DNA of 12,982 nt from Pseudonocardia sp. (GTDB taxonomy: Bacteria; Actinomycetota; Actinomycetes; Mycobacteriales; Pseudonocardiaceae): assembly GCA_030453005.1 (NCBI GenBank), contig JAKDLE010000021.1:1-12982 (forward strand), written 5' to 3'. A model generated the notes under the pieces. The model was not told where the DNA came from and did not search any database. It saw nothing but the letters and a program-made list of their open reading frames with translations. The position numbers and the translations under genes are program-made. Shown in pieces: positions 1-6,178 of this stretch (positions within the stretch are counted from its first letter, which is position 1; every line of letters begins with the position of its first letter).

Positions 1-137
1 GCACGATCCAGTCCGCCTACCGCACCATCGCCACCGACCCCAGCACCCCGACCCGCGCCGAACCCGCTCCGAGGCGGCCCGCGCAGAGGGGCGAGCCGGC
101 ACGCTCGCCGGCACCGTCGGGCAGGGGGCTGGCATGA
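1..137 (+). CDS. C-terminal tail of an upstream protein (partial)
   Basis: Reading codons from base 3 gives about 44 residues ending at the TGA at 135-137. The tail is rich in Pro, Arg and Ala and looks disordered, with no recognisable domain. The stop overlaps the ATG of the next gene (ATGA at 134-137), the usual arrangement of translationally coupled genes in one operon. Third codon positions are strongly G/C, which supports real coding. The identity of the protein cannot be told from this fragment; in related elements this place is often taken by a DNA-processing or transfer protein, but that is only context. Confidence 0.6.
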   Translation, partial: TIQSAYRTIATDPSTPTRAEPAPRRPAQRGEPARSPAPSGRGLA

Positions 138-943
138 ACGAGGCACGCGGGTACGGGTGGACGGTCGTGACGGCAGCGGTGGGCACGATGCTGATCGGCG
201 CCGGGGCGTTCTGGTTGAGCTTCGTCGCCCTGGCTGATCTCGCGATGCGTTCGGGGATCGCGCGGGGGCAGTCGTGGATCTGGCCGCTGCTGGTGGACGG
301 GTTGATCGTGGTCGCGACCGTCGCGGTCGTCGCCCTTGATGGGCGCCGGACGGCCTGGTATCCCTGGGCGCTGCTCATCGGCGGCGCCGGTGTCTCGGTC
401 ACGGCGAACGCGGCACACGCGATCCTCGCTGCTGACCTGACCGTGCCCGCTCTCCTTGCCGCGGTCGTGGCCGCGATCCCACCGCTGGTCCTGCTGGCCG
501 CGACGCATCTGACCGTCATCCTTACCCGTCCCGCCGACCACGGCACCGAACCCCCGCCCGCGGTGCCGGTCGAGGCGGCTGAGGTCGATGCTGCCGAGAC
601 GGCCGAGCCTGCGGCGGAAGAAGTGACGACGGGGCCGGTCGAGGACGCCAAGACACAGGCCCCGCCGCGAATCACTGCGCCTGAAGCGGCCTCGGCGTCG
701 TCGGGCGGAACGTCGACCGAGGTTCCCGAGGGGGCCGGGCGTCGGGTGCGGGCGGAGGAGCTGCGGAGCTTGGGGTGGTCGAACAAGCGGATCGCGCGTG
801 AGGTCGGCGTGCACCCCTCCACTGTCGGCCGCTGGGCCACGACTCCACGCCGGAAAGAGGCCGAGACGTCGGGTGACCAGAGCACCGGGAACGAGAAGAA
901 ACACCACGATGAGGAGCAGGACGATGAACCCGCACGAGCATGA
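134..943 (+). CDS. DUF2637 membrane protein with C-terminal helix-turn-helix
   Basis: This 269-residue protein has about four hydrophobic helices in its first 130 residues (roughly 8-32, 48-66, 73-95 and 100-127). The spacing and signatures, such as SFVALADLA early and WPLLVDGL before the second helix, are those of the DUF2637 family found in actinobacterial plasmids and integrative elements. An acidic Ala/Pro/Glu linker of about 65 residues follows. Residues about 203-241 form a helix-turn-helix: an amphipathic helix, then SNKRIAREVGVHPSTVGRW, as in Hin/resolvase-like or sigma-like DNA-binding ends. The start is set by the ATGA overlap with the upstream gene, and the 3' end overlaps the next gene by 20 bases. 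The likely role is a membrane-anchored DNA-binding or regulatory protein of the transfer module; the exact function is unknown. Confidence 0.85.
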   Translation: MNEARGYGWTVVTAAVGTMLIGAGAFWLSFVALADLAMRSGIARGQSWIWPLLVDGLIVVATVAVVALDGRRTAWYPWALLIGGAGVSVTANAAHAILAADLTVPALLAAVVAAIPPLVLLAATHLTVILTRPADHGTEPPPAVPVEAAEVDAAETAEPAAEEVTTGPVEDAKTQAPPRITAPEAASASSGGTSTEVPEGAGRRVRAEELRSLGWSNKRIAREVGVHPSTVGRWATTPRRKEAETSGDQSTGNEKKHHDEEQDDEPARA

Positions 944-1325
944 CCACCAGCAGGAGCACCAGCACCGGCCCGATCCCGAGGCGAGGCAGGCTCCGACGGC
1001 AGAGAACGCGGGAGCGCCGGAGGCGATCGGCGCTGCCGACGTCACCCGTGACCGAGGCCAGGAGATCCCCGGCGAAGGTGTCGGGGGTCGGCGGGCGCGT
1101 GGGGTCGATTGGGTGCGCCCGAACGACCTGCTGGCTCGTGGCACGGGGAGGATGTCGCGGGCGGCGATCGACTTCAACACGCACCTGTCCGAGCAGTCCC
1201 GCACGGGCCTCGTGACGGGGGCGAAGTGGGTCGGTGCCCAGGCCCGCAAGCTGCCCCATCTTTCCGCGTTCGGCCACGGCCGCGGCCGGACCGGTGCCGA
1301 CCGGTCGCCGGTCGGGATGCAGTAG
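924..1325 (+). CDS. Hypothetical protein with His-rich N terminus
   Basis: This is a 133-residue protein that I do not recognise by name. The start at 924 has GAGGAG eight to twelve bases upstream; an in-frame ATG at 909 would add five residues but has a weaker site. The N terminus is unusually rich in His, Glu and Gln (HEHDHQQEHQH within the first 14 residues) and is followed by a charged, probably disordered stretch to about residue 65. The C-terminal half looks folded: a VDWVRPNDLLARG segment, then an amphipathic region (AAIDFNTHLSEQSR) and a basic end. It overlaps the DUF2637 gene by 20 bases and is followed 17 bases later by the next gene, so it belongs to the same operon. The His cluster could bind metal or may simply be low complexity. 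Confidence 0.7.
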   Translation: MNPHEHDHQQEHQHRPDPEARQAPTAENAGAPEAIGAADVTRDRGQEIPGEGVGGRRARGVDWVRPNDLLARGTGRMSRAAIDFNTHLSEQSRTGLVTGAKWVGAQARKLPHLSAFGHGRGRTGADRSPVGMQ

Positions 1326-1342
1326 AGGGGCGGTGAAAGATC

Positions 1343-2305
1343 ATGACGATCACCGCGCTGGCTGCCCCGGACCCCGACGACGAGCACCACGATCCTCTCC
1401 TGTGCGCAGGCGAGTGCACCTGCTCGTCAGGAGGTGCCGACACCATGAACACGAAACCCCGCCGCCTGGGCGCGGACTACACGACCAGCCGGGGCCTGCG
1501 CTCCCTGCTCACCCGCCTGCACGAGGCCGGACCGGGAGCGTGGGAACGCGACCCGGCCGCCGGCGAGTTGATGGCTTTCGCCGCGGAGAAGTACGCCGCC
1601 CTGGCACGCAAGCACGGCCTCGACCCGTGGGAGGCCGCATCCGCGGCGTTCGATGTGATGCGCACCCGTTCCGCCAGGGAGGCGGTCGATCCGTGGGGCG
1701 TGGTCACCCACGCGGTGCGGATCACCTGCATCGCCGAGGAACGCGCGACCGGGCTGCTGTGCTCGGTGCACCAGGCCCGCCGCCCGCATTTCTCCTGCTT
1801 CCACGACGCCGAACGTCTCTCGGATCGGGAGAACCAGCTCGACGACTACCACCTCGCGTTCCAGACAGTCGACCCGCACTCCGACGACGAGATCCCCGAG
1901 GAGAGCGCGGACGGGCCGGAGGCGCGGGCGTGCATGTCCGCATCGTCGGCGGTGGAGGACGCGATCGCGCTGGTGACGATGCTCGGCTGGCCGCCGGCAA
2001 TGGCGAGGCACACGGTCGAGCACATCTGCGCCGCGCTCATCAACGCCGGTTCCCGGCACACGGCGTATGAGAACCTGCGCCGCGACCAGCACTCCCGCGC
2101 CCTGCTCGACGTGCCGGGCCGGTCGTGGACGCCGATGCTGCGTGCCCTGCTGGGCACCCCGCATCCCGCGCTCGCGTCCACCAGCGCGGGCCGGGGCGTG
2201 CTGCTGCGCCTCCTGCTCGGGGAAACGTTGCCGGTGCTGCTCCACGATGACGACCTCGTGCTCGCCATCAGCCTCGCCGCAGCCCGCCGAGACCAGCGCA
2301 GCTGA
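1343..2305 (+). CDS. Conserved-looking protein of the transfer operon, unknown function
   Basis: This 320-residue, mostly helical soluble protein has no enzyme motif that I recognise. It starts 17 bases after the previous gene. A second plausible start is ATG at 1445 (MNTKPRRL), which has a perfect AGGAGG at 1429-1434, ten bases upstream. The region between the two starts keeps G/C-rich third positions and contains a CxxxCxC cluster (CAGECTC), so I keep the longer form. The segment around LARKHGLDPWEAASAAFDVMR, followed by DPWGVVTHAVRITCIAEERATGLL, faintly resembles region 2 of sigma-70-like proteins. That is a weak impression and is not used as the call. The C-terminal part is Leu-rich and probably helical. 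The position directly before parB suggests a partner or regulator in DNA handling. Confidence 0.75.
   Translation: MTITALAAPDPDDEHHDPLLCAGECTCSSGGADTMNTKPRRLGADYTTSRGLRSLLTRLHEAGPGAWERDPAAGELMAFAAEKYAALARKHGLDPWEAASAAFDVMRTRSAREAVDPWGVVTHAVRITCIAEERATGLLCSVHQARRPHFSCFHDAERLSDRENQLDDYHLAFQTVDPHSDDEIPEESADGPEARACMSASSAVEDAIALVTMLGWPPAMARHTVEHICAALINAGSRHTAYENLRRDQHSRALLDVPGRSWTPMLRALLGTPHPALASTSAGRGVLLRLLLGETLPVLLHDDDLVLAISLAAARRDQRS
1429..1434 (+). promoter_or_regulatory. Strong internal Shine-Dalgarno (AGGAGG) for an alternative start
   Basis: AGGAGG lies ten bases before the ATG at 1445, inside the longer reading frame that starts at 1343. It is a better site than the one before 1343 (GGTGAAAG). 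It may set the true start or allow two protein forms, with and without the Cys-containing N-terminal segment. Confidence 0.5.
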
Positions 2306-2329
2306 ACCACAGGGAGGGGGTGAACGCTC

Positions 2330-3388
2330 ATGGGTATCGAATTGACGCGCACGGTCGCCTCGATCCAGGTCGGGCAGCGGCATCGCAGCGACCTCGGCGA
2401 CATCGACGCGCTGGCACGCTCGATCGACCAGCGCGGTCTGTTGCAGCCGATGACGATCACCCCCGACGGGGTCCTTGTCTGCGGCAGGCGCCGCCTGGAA
2501 GCCATCCGAGCGCTGGGGTGGAAGACCACGAGCGTGTGGGTGCGCTCGGACGTCTCGGACCGTCTCGGGCACCTGCTCGCCGAGCAGGATGACAACGCCG
2601 AGCACAAGCCGCTGACCCAGGTCGAGGCGGCCGGCCTGTACCGGGAGCTCACGCAGCTCCTGCGCGAGGACGCCGAACGCCGCCAGCAGTCCACCCGGTT
2701 CAGCGCCGAGCATCAGCCGGGTGAGGACGGTGCGCGAAAATTTCGCGCACCGTCCGACCAGATAGGTCGCGTCTCCCGGCAGGCCGCGGCGATGATCCCC
2801 GGCGGTGCCTCGGATCGCACGCTCGACAAGATCGACTACGTCAAACAGGCCGCCTCGCGCACCGACCTGCCCACCGACATCCGCGAGCAGCTGGCCGGGG
2901 AGGTCGCGATCCTCGAATCAGGCGGCGCGGTCGAACCGGTCTATGCCCGCGTGCGTGCCCTGTTCGATGAGGACCGTGAGCATCGCCAAGCCGATCTGCA
3001 CACCCTGGCCGAGGAGGCGGTCGCTCGCGTCACCGCCGCCAAGACCACAAAGAAGAAGACGCCAGCCCGTCAGGCGACGCCGCCGACGGGAGCGGTCGGG
3101 AAGTGGCCGGTGCGGGCGTTCGTGCTGACCTGGCGGGAACTGGAATCGTGGTGGACCCACTACGACATGGACGAGCTCGTTACTGAGCTCACCCTCGACC
3201 AGATCGACGGGTTCCTCGCCACCGCCGCCGGTACCGCCGAGTTCGCGGCCCGGCTCCGCGCCGCCCTCGACCGCCACAAGAACGCCACCCCCACGGCTGG
3301 CGACGCACGCGAAGACGCTGAGGGTGCCGCCGCGGAGGGCGACGACGAGGATGAGGGCGGTGGGCGGCCGCTGCTGCGGGCGATTTGA
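2330..3388 (+). CDS. ParB/Spo0J-like DNA-binding protein
   Basis: This 352-residue protein begins with a ParB N-terminal (ParB/sulfiredoxin-fold) domain: the IQVGQRHR start, the DIDALARSIDQRGLLQPMTI stretch and the conserved phosphate/CTP-binding loop CGRRRLEAIRALGW at residues 51-64, which matches the GERRxxA box of ParB proteins. The DDNAEHKPLTQVEAAGLYREL part follows, as in ParB-type proteins. After a variable loop at about 125-150, a central helical region (SRQAAAMIPGGASDRTLDKIDYVKQAA) resembles the KorB/ParB-type helix-turn-helix area. The C terminus has a basic Lys/Arg linker (about 238-250), a folded segment with WRELESWWTHYDMDELV, and a very acidic end. AGGGAGGGGG at 2311-2320 precedes the ATG. 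No ParA partner is seen nearby, so it may act in regulation or DNA transfer rather than classical partitioning. The loop-coding DNA contains the 31-bp palindrome listed separately. Confidence 0.88.
   Translation: MGIELTRTVASIQVGQRHRSDLGDIDALARSIDQRGLLQPMTITPDGVLVCGRRRLEAIRALGWKTTSVWVRSDVSDRLGHLLAEQDDNAEHKPLTQVEAAGLYRELTQLLREDAERRQQSTRFSAEHQPGEDGARKFRAPSDQIGRVSRQAAAMIPGGASDRTLDKIDYVKQAASRTDLPTDIREQLAGEVAILESGGAVEPVYARVRALFDEDREHRQADLHTLAEEAVARVTAAKTTKKKTPARQATPPTGAVGKWPVRAFVLTWRELESWWTHYDMDELVTELTLDQIDGFLATAAGTAEFAARLRAALDRHKNATPTAGDAREDAEGAAAEGDDEDEGGGRPLLRAI
2725..2755. promoter_or_regulatory. Perfect 31-bp palindrome inside parB, candidate ParB or regulator binding site
   Basis: The left arm GGACGGTGCGCGAAA (2725-2739) and the right arm TTTCGCGCACCGTCC (2741-2755) are exact inverted repeats around a single central A at 2740. 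The site falls in codons 132-142 of the ParB-like gene, in a region that appears to be a linker. It forces AT-ending codons (CGA, AAA, TTT), which are rare in this window. This suggests selection on the DNA rather than on the protein. Binding by the ParB-like protein itself (a parS-like or autoregulatory site) is the simplest guess but is untested. Confidence 0.6.
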
Positions 3389-3406
3389 TCCTGTCTGCTG
3401 ACGGGT

Positions 3407-3420
3407 GGGGTGCACCTGGG
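3407..3420 (+). promoter_or_regulatory. Copy 1 of the GGGGTGCACCTGGG motif
   Basis: This 14-bp sequence with a palindromic GGTGCACC core lies in the 36-bp gap after parB, four bases before the ATG at 3425. It is identical to 9435-9448 and close to 6128-6141. It also covers the place where a ribosome binding site would be expected, so a bound protein or RNA structure here could control translation of the next gene. Confidence 0.5.
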
Positions 3421-3424
3421 CGGT

Positions 3425-4108
3425 ATGACTCCCTCTGCTGATTCGAAGGCGCGTCGCCGCCTCGTCGTTCTCCTCATCGCCGGCCTGCTCGTGCTCGTGC
3501 TGGCCGGCATCGGCGTCTACGGTCTGATCACCGGACCCGCACCCCGCCCCGATGGCCCCGACGGTGGGAGTGACCCGGCACCGACCGCCACCGCCCTCAG
3601 CGAGGACGGACACGAGGCATCGGAGCTGCGGCCGGTCGTTGCCAGTGATGATCCGGAGGAGTTCGCCCGGAACGTCGCCACAGCCGTGTTCGCCTGGGAT
3701 ACGGGATCGGGGTTCATGCCGCTGGACTATCAGGCCGTCATCGTCGACGTCGGCGACCCCTCCGGCACCGAACAAGCCGGCCTCGCCACCGATGTCGCCG
3801 GGTATCTGCCTACGCGTGAGGCCTGGGCCGATCTGCGCCAGTACGACACGAACCAGCACCTGGAAATCTCCGCCGTGTCCGTGCCCGCTGCGTGGGATGA
3901 CGCGCTCGGACAGGCCGAGCCTGGGCAGATCGCCGAGGGCACGACCGCGTACACGATCGAGGGCACCCGCCACCGGCGCGGGGTCTGGAACGACGAACCG
4001 GTGACGTCCGAGCACCAGGTCGCGTTCACCGTGTTCGTCGTCTGCGGCCCGACCTACGACACGTGCCATCTGCTTCGTCTGTCCGAGCTGGACAACCCCC
4101 TCCGCTAA
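3425..4108 (+). CDS. Single-pass membrane protein, possible VirB8/TcpC-like channel component
   Basis: This 227-residue protein has a short basic cytoplasmic N terminus (KARRR), one membrane helix at about residues 13-36, a Pro/Gly/Asp-rich linker to about residue 60, and an extracytoplasmic domain of about 160 residues. That domain begins with DDPEEFARNVATAVFAWDT and ends with a beta-rich HQVAFTVFVVCGPTYDTCHLLRL segment carrying two Cys that could pair. The topology and size match the VirB8/TcpC class of conjugation proteins with an NTF2-like fold; this is inferred from layout and position, not from a definite motif. ATG 3425 is chosen because it gives the natural N-in membrane topology. An in-frame GTG at 3410 lies inside the shared motif and is less likely. 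It heads the secretion block and sits just before the cell-wall hydrolase. Confidence 0.75.
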   Translation: MTPSADSKARRRLVVLLIAGLLVLVLAGIGVYGLITGPAPRPDGPDGGSDPAPTATALSEDGHEASELRPVVASDDPEEFARNVATAVFAWDTGSGFMPLDYQAVIVDVGDPSGTEQAGLATDVAGYLPTREAWADLRQYDTNQHLEISAVSVPAAWDDALGQAEPGQIAEGTTAYTIEGTRHRRGVWNDEPVTSEHQVAFTVFVVCGPTYDTCHLLRLSELDNPLR

Positions 4109-4132
4109 ACCCCCGTGGTCCTGCGTGGTCTG

Positions 4133-4140
4133 AAAGGAGG
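4133..4140 (+). promoter_or_regulatory. Shine-Dalgarno AAAGGAGG deciding the hydrolase start
   Basis: This strong site lies nine bases before the GTG at 4150 and rules out the more upstream in-frame start at 4063, which would lie within the previous gene. The gap from 4109 to 4149 holds nothing else that I can recognise. Confidence 0.7.
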
Positions 4141-4149
4141 CCGTTCGTC

Positions 4150-5790
4150 GTGGTGAAGAAGATTCTCGCGGTCCTCGCCGTCCTCGTCCTACTCGGTCCG
4201 CTCCTGGCCGGTGTCGGGATCGGGCTGCTGATGAACCCTGCCGCGACCTCCTGCACGGACCTTGGTGGCGGCGGGTCCGTGCCGGTCGGCGACGTGCCCG
4301 ACGAGCTCGCCGTCGAGACGCGGGATGGGGAATCGTTCACGCTGAACAAGAAGCAGCTCACGCACGCGGCGACGATCATCGAGATCGGGGGCGGGATCGA
4401 CGGCGTCGGTCGTGGCGGCATCCAGATCGCGCTCATGGCCGCGCTGACCGAATCCACGCTGCGCCAGCTCGCCAACACCGGCACCTACCCCGACTCCGGG
4501 AACTACGACAACGACGGTAACGGCGGCGATCACGACAGCCTCGGTCTGTTCCAGATGCGCCCTCAGTCCGGGTGGGGGTCCGTGAAAGAGCTCATGGACC
4601 CCGAGTATCAAGCACGCGCGTTCTTCGGCGGGCCGGACGGCCCGAACGCCGGGAGCCCGCGGGGGCTGCTCGACATCCCCGGCTGGGAAGAGATGAGCAA
4701 AGGCGAGGCGGCTCAATCGGTCGAGGTCTCCGCTTTCCCGGACCGCTACGACAACTACGCTCCCGTCGCCGAGGACATCCTCGACGCCCTCTCCACCGAC
4801 TCCGGCACTGGTGCGAGCGGGAGCGCGGTGCCCGTGTCAGCGGAGTCGTCGCGGGTGGTGTTCCCTCTGCCGGAGGGCACGTGGACGCCCACGTCGCCGT
4901 TCGGGCCGCGCACGCATCCGATCACCGGCGAGCAGACGCTGCACACCGGAAGCGATTTCTCCGCCCCGGACGGCACCCCGATCCTCGCCGCCGCCGACGG
5001 CACCGTCACCCGCGCCGAGTACACCGATCAATGGGGCGGGCAGGTCGTCATCGAACACCGCCTCGACGGGGCCACGGTCGCGACCGCGTACGTCCACATG
5101 TGGGAAGACGGCATCCGTGTCTCCGTCGGCGATACCGTCACCGGCGGCCAGCACATCGCCGACGTCGGATCCTCCGGCATGTCCACGGGCCCGCATCTGC
5201 ATTTCGAGGTGCATGAAGGCGGCATGGACGGCGACTACGCGGACCCGGCCGCGTGGCTCAACGCTCACGACGCCGCCGACCTGCCCGAGGCCGAGACCGA
5301 CCCGCCCGGCGGATCGGACGACGGATGCCAGAGCGGCGGCTCCGAGAATCCGGGCGGGGAGCCGGACCCGGTCGAGGGCGACCCGGACGAGATGGTCGAT
5401 GACCCGACTTCGGAGGGGCAGATCACCGCCCGCACCCGCCACCTCTACGACGAGGGCATGAATGCCTTCCCCGACACGTCCTGGGCCTGCTACTCGCCAC
5501 GGCCAGGCTCGAAATCCGAGCACCCGCTCGGGCGGGCGTGCGACGTCACGTTCGGCAACCCCATTGGGAAGAAGCCGACGCCGGCACAGATCGAGGCCGG
5601 CTGGGAGGTCACGAACTGGATGAAGGACAACGCCGAGAAGCTCGGCGTCGAATACCTCATCTGGCAGGACAAGATCTGGAACATCAACCGCGATGACGAG
5701 GGCTGGCGCGACTACACCCGCGGCACCGATGTCACGACGAAGCATCTCGATCACGTCCACGTCACGACACGGGCCGGGGGTGATGCGTGA
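4150..5790 (+). CDS. Three-domain peptidoglycan hydrolase of the transfer apparatus (transglycosylase + M23 + VanY/ARB-07466-like)
   Basis: This 546-residue secreted or membrane-anchored protein starts with a hydrophobic helix (about 4-28). Domain 1 (about 60-220) is lysozyme/SLT-like: ALTES, with probable catalytic Glu101, then the SLGLFQMRPQSGWG motif (LGLFQM at 131-136). Domain 2 (about 240-370) is an M23 metallopeptidase: SPFGPRTHP (His256), the zinc-binding HTGSD (His265, Asp269), YVHM (His316) and GPHLHFEV (His349, His351). Domain 3 (about 400-546) resembles the VanY/ARB-07466 C-terminal family: SEHPLGRACDVTF (His458, Asp465) and HLDHVHV (His532, His535, His537) give the usual zinc ligands. 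All three sets of active-site residues appear intact. Such proteins locally open the cell wall for conjugation machinery (VirB1-like role). GTG 4150 is supported by AAAGGAGG; GTG 4153 is a close alternative. The stop overlaps the next gene. Confidence 0.92.
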   Translation: MVKKILAVLAVLVLLGPLLAGVGIGLLMNPAATSCTDLGGGGSVPVGDVPDELAVETRDGESFTLNKKQLTHAATIIEIGGGIDGVGRGGIQIALMAALTESTLRQLANTGTYPDSGNYDNDGNGGDHDSLGLFQMRPQSGWGSVKELMDPEYQARAFFGGPDGPNAGSPRGLLDIPGWEEMSKGEAAQSVEVSAFPDRYDNYAPVAEDILDALSTDSGTGASGSAVPVSAESSRVVFPLPEGTWTPTSPFGPRTHPITGEQTLHTGSDFSAPDGTPILAAADGTVTRAEYTDQWGGQVVIEHRLDGATVATAYVHMWEDGIRVSVGDTVTGGQHIADVGSSGMSTGPHLHFEVHEGGMDGDYADPAAWLNAHDAADLPEAETDPPGGSDDGCQSGGSENPGGEPDPVEGDPDEMVDDPTSEGQITARTRHLYDEGMNAFPDTSWACYSPRPGSKSEHPLGRACDVTFGNPIGKKPTPAQIEAGWEVTNWMKDNAEKLGVEYLIWQDKIWNINRDDEGWRDYTRGTDVTTKHLDHVHVTTRAGGDA

Positions 5791-6056
5791 TGGACGTGTT
5801 CCCCGACTTCGACGGGCTGGCCGGAATCGGCGAGTTGTCCGAGGCGATCGGCGCGGCGCTGATGTTCGTGCTCATCATCGCCGTGCTCATGCTCATCGTC
5901 TCCGGCATCGCCTGGGCCATCGGCGCTGCGACCGGGAACTACCAGGCCGCCTCCAAAGGGCGCATCGGCGTGCTCGTCGCCCTCGGCGCCGCGATCCTCG
6001 CCGGAGGCGCGGTGGCCTGGATGAACTGGCTGATCGGCGTCGGCCAGCAGCTCTAG
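5790..6056 (+). CDS. Small two-helix membrane protein (DUF6112-like), copy 1
   Basis: This 88-residue protein has an acidic N terminus (DVFPDFDGLAGIGEL), a first membrane helix at about 18-45, a short polar loop (GNYQAASKGRIG) and a second helix at about 55-80. It resembles the small membrane proteins annotated as DUF6112 in actinobacterial transfer regions, and in size and topology it resembles VirB2/TrbC pilin-like subunits. The start ATG at 5790 overlaps the stop of the hydrolase gene (TGATG); a GTG at 5787 is an equally near alternative. Third codon positions are about 95% G/C by hand count. It lies directly before a paralogue of about 40% identity and the TrbL-like gene, so a channel or pseudo-pilus role is likely but not proven. 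Confidence 0.8.
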   Translation: MDVFPDFDGLAGIGELSEAIGAALMFVLIIAVLMLIVSGIAWAIGAATGNYQAASKGRIGVLVALGAAILAGGAVAWMNWLIGVGQQL

Positions 6057-6077
6057 CCCCTGACGCCTTCGCGTGGT

Positions 6078-6117
6078 GCGCCCGTTCCGGTTCCGGCCGG
6101 GGCGGGCGCTTCTGTGT
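6078..6117 (+). terminator. Terminator-like hairpin between the two small membrane-protein genes
   Basis: A left arm at 6078-6090 (GCGCCCGTTCCGG) pairs with 6097-6109 (CCGGGGCGGGCGC) through 13 pairs, two of them G-U, around a TTCCGG loop. TTCTGTGT follows. The T stretch is weak, so it may reduce transcription rather than stop it. A smaller hairpin (GCCGAA/TTCGGC, 6143-6163, followed by TTCT) lies just downstream. Placed inside an operon, this would lower expression of the genes that follow unless they have their own promoter. Confidence 0.5.
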
Positions 6118-6127
6118 CGTGGAGGGC

Positions 6128-6141
6128 CGGGTGCACCTGGT
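6128..6141 (+). promoter_or_regulatory. Copy 2 of the GTGCACCTG motif (one mismatch at each end)
   Basis: CGGGTGCACCTGGT matches the other two copies in the central 12 bases (GGGTGCACCTGG). It lies in the 130-bp gap between the two small membrane-protein genes, after the terminator-like hairpin and 45 bases before the GTG start at 6187. Confidence 0.45.
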
Positions 6142-6171
6142 CGCCGAACCCCACTGTTTCGGCTTCTAGGC

Positions 6172-6178
6172 AAGGGAG
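6172..6178 (+). promoter_or_regulatory. Shine-Dalgarno AAGGGAG choosing the GTG at 6187
   Basis: AAGGGAG ends eight bases before GTG 6187. Another in-frame GTG at 6178 overlaps this site and so is not favoured. The chosen start gives a protein of the same length as its upstream paralogue. Confidence 0.6.

Noticed and set aside
17..1390. Minus-strand open frame of 457 residues
   Set aside because: It is a shadow of the DUF2637 gene and the next gene; its composition is Arg/Pro/Gly-rich without domain features.
1427..2713. Minus-strand open frame of 428 residues
   Set aside because: It runs antisense to two plus-strand genes and overlaps the start of parB. Its His/Arg-rich composition is typical of a reverse shadow.
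2918..4069. Minus-strand open frame of 383 residues
   Set aside because: It crosses the junction of two supported plus-strand genes and has no plausible ribosome binding site.
4063..4149. Longer N terminus for the cell-wall hydrolase (start at 4063)
   Set aside because: It would overlap the previous gene by 46 bases and place 29 residues before the signal-anchor helix. The AAAGGAGG before GTG 4150 fixes the start.
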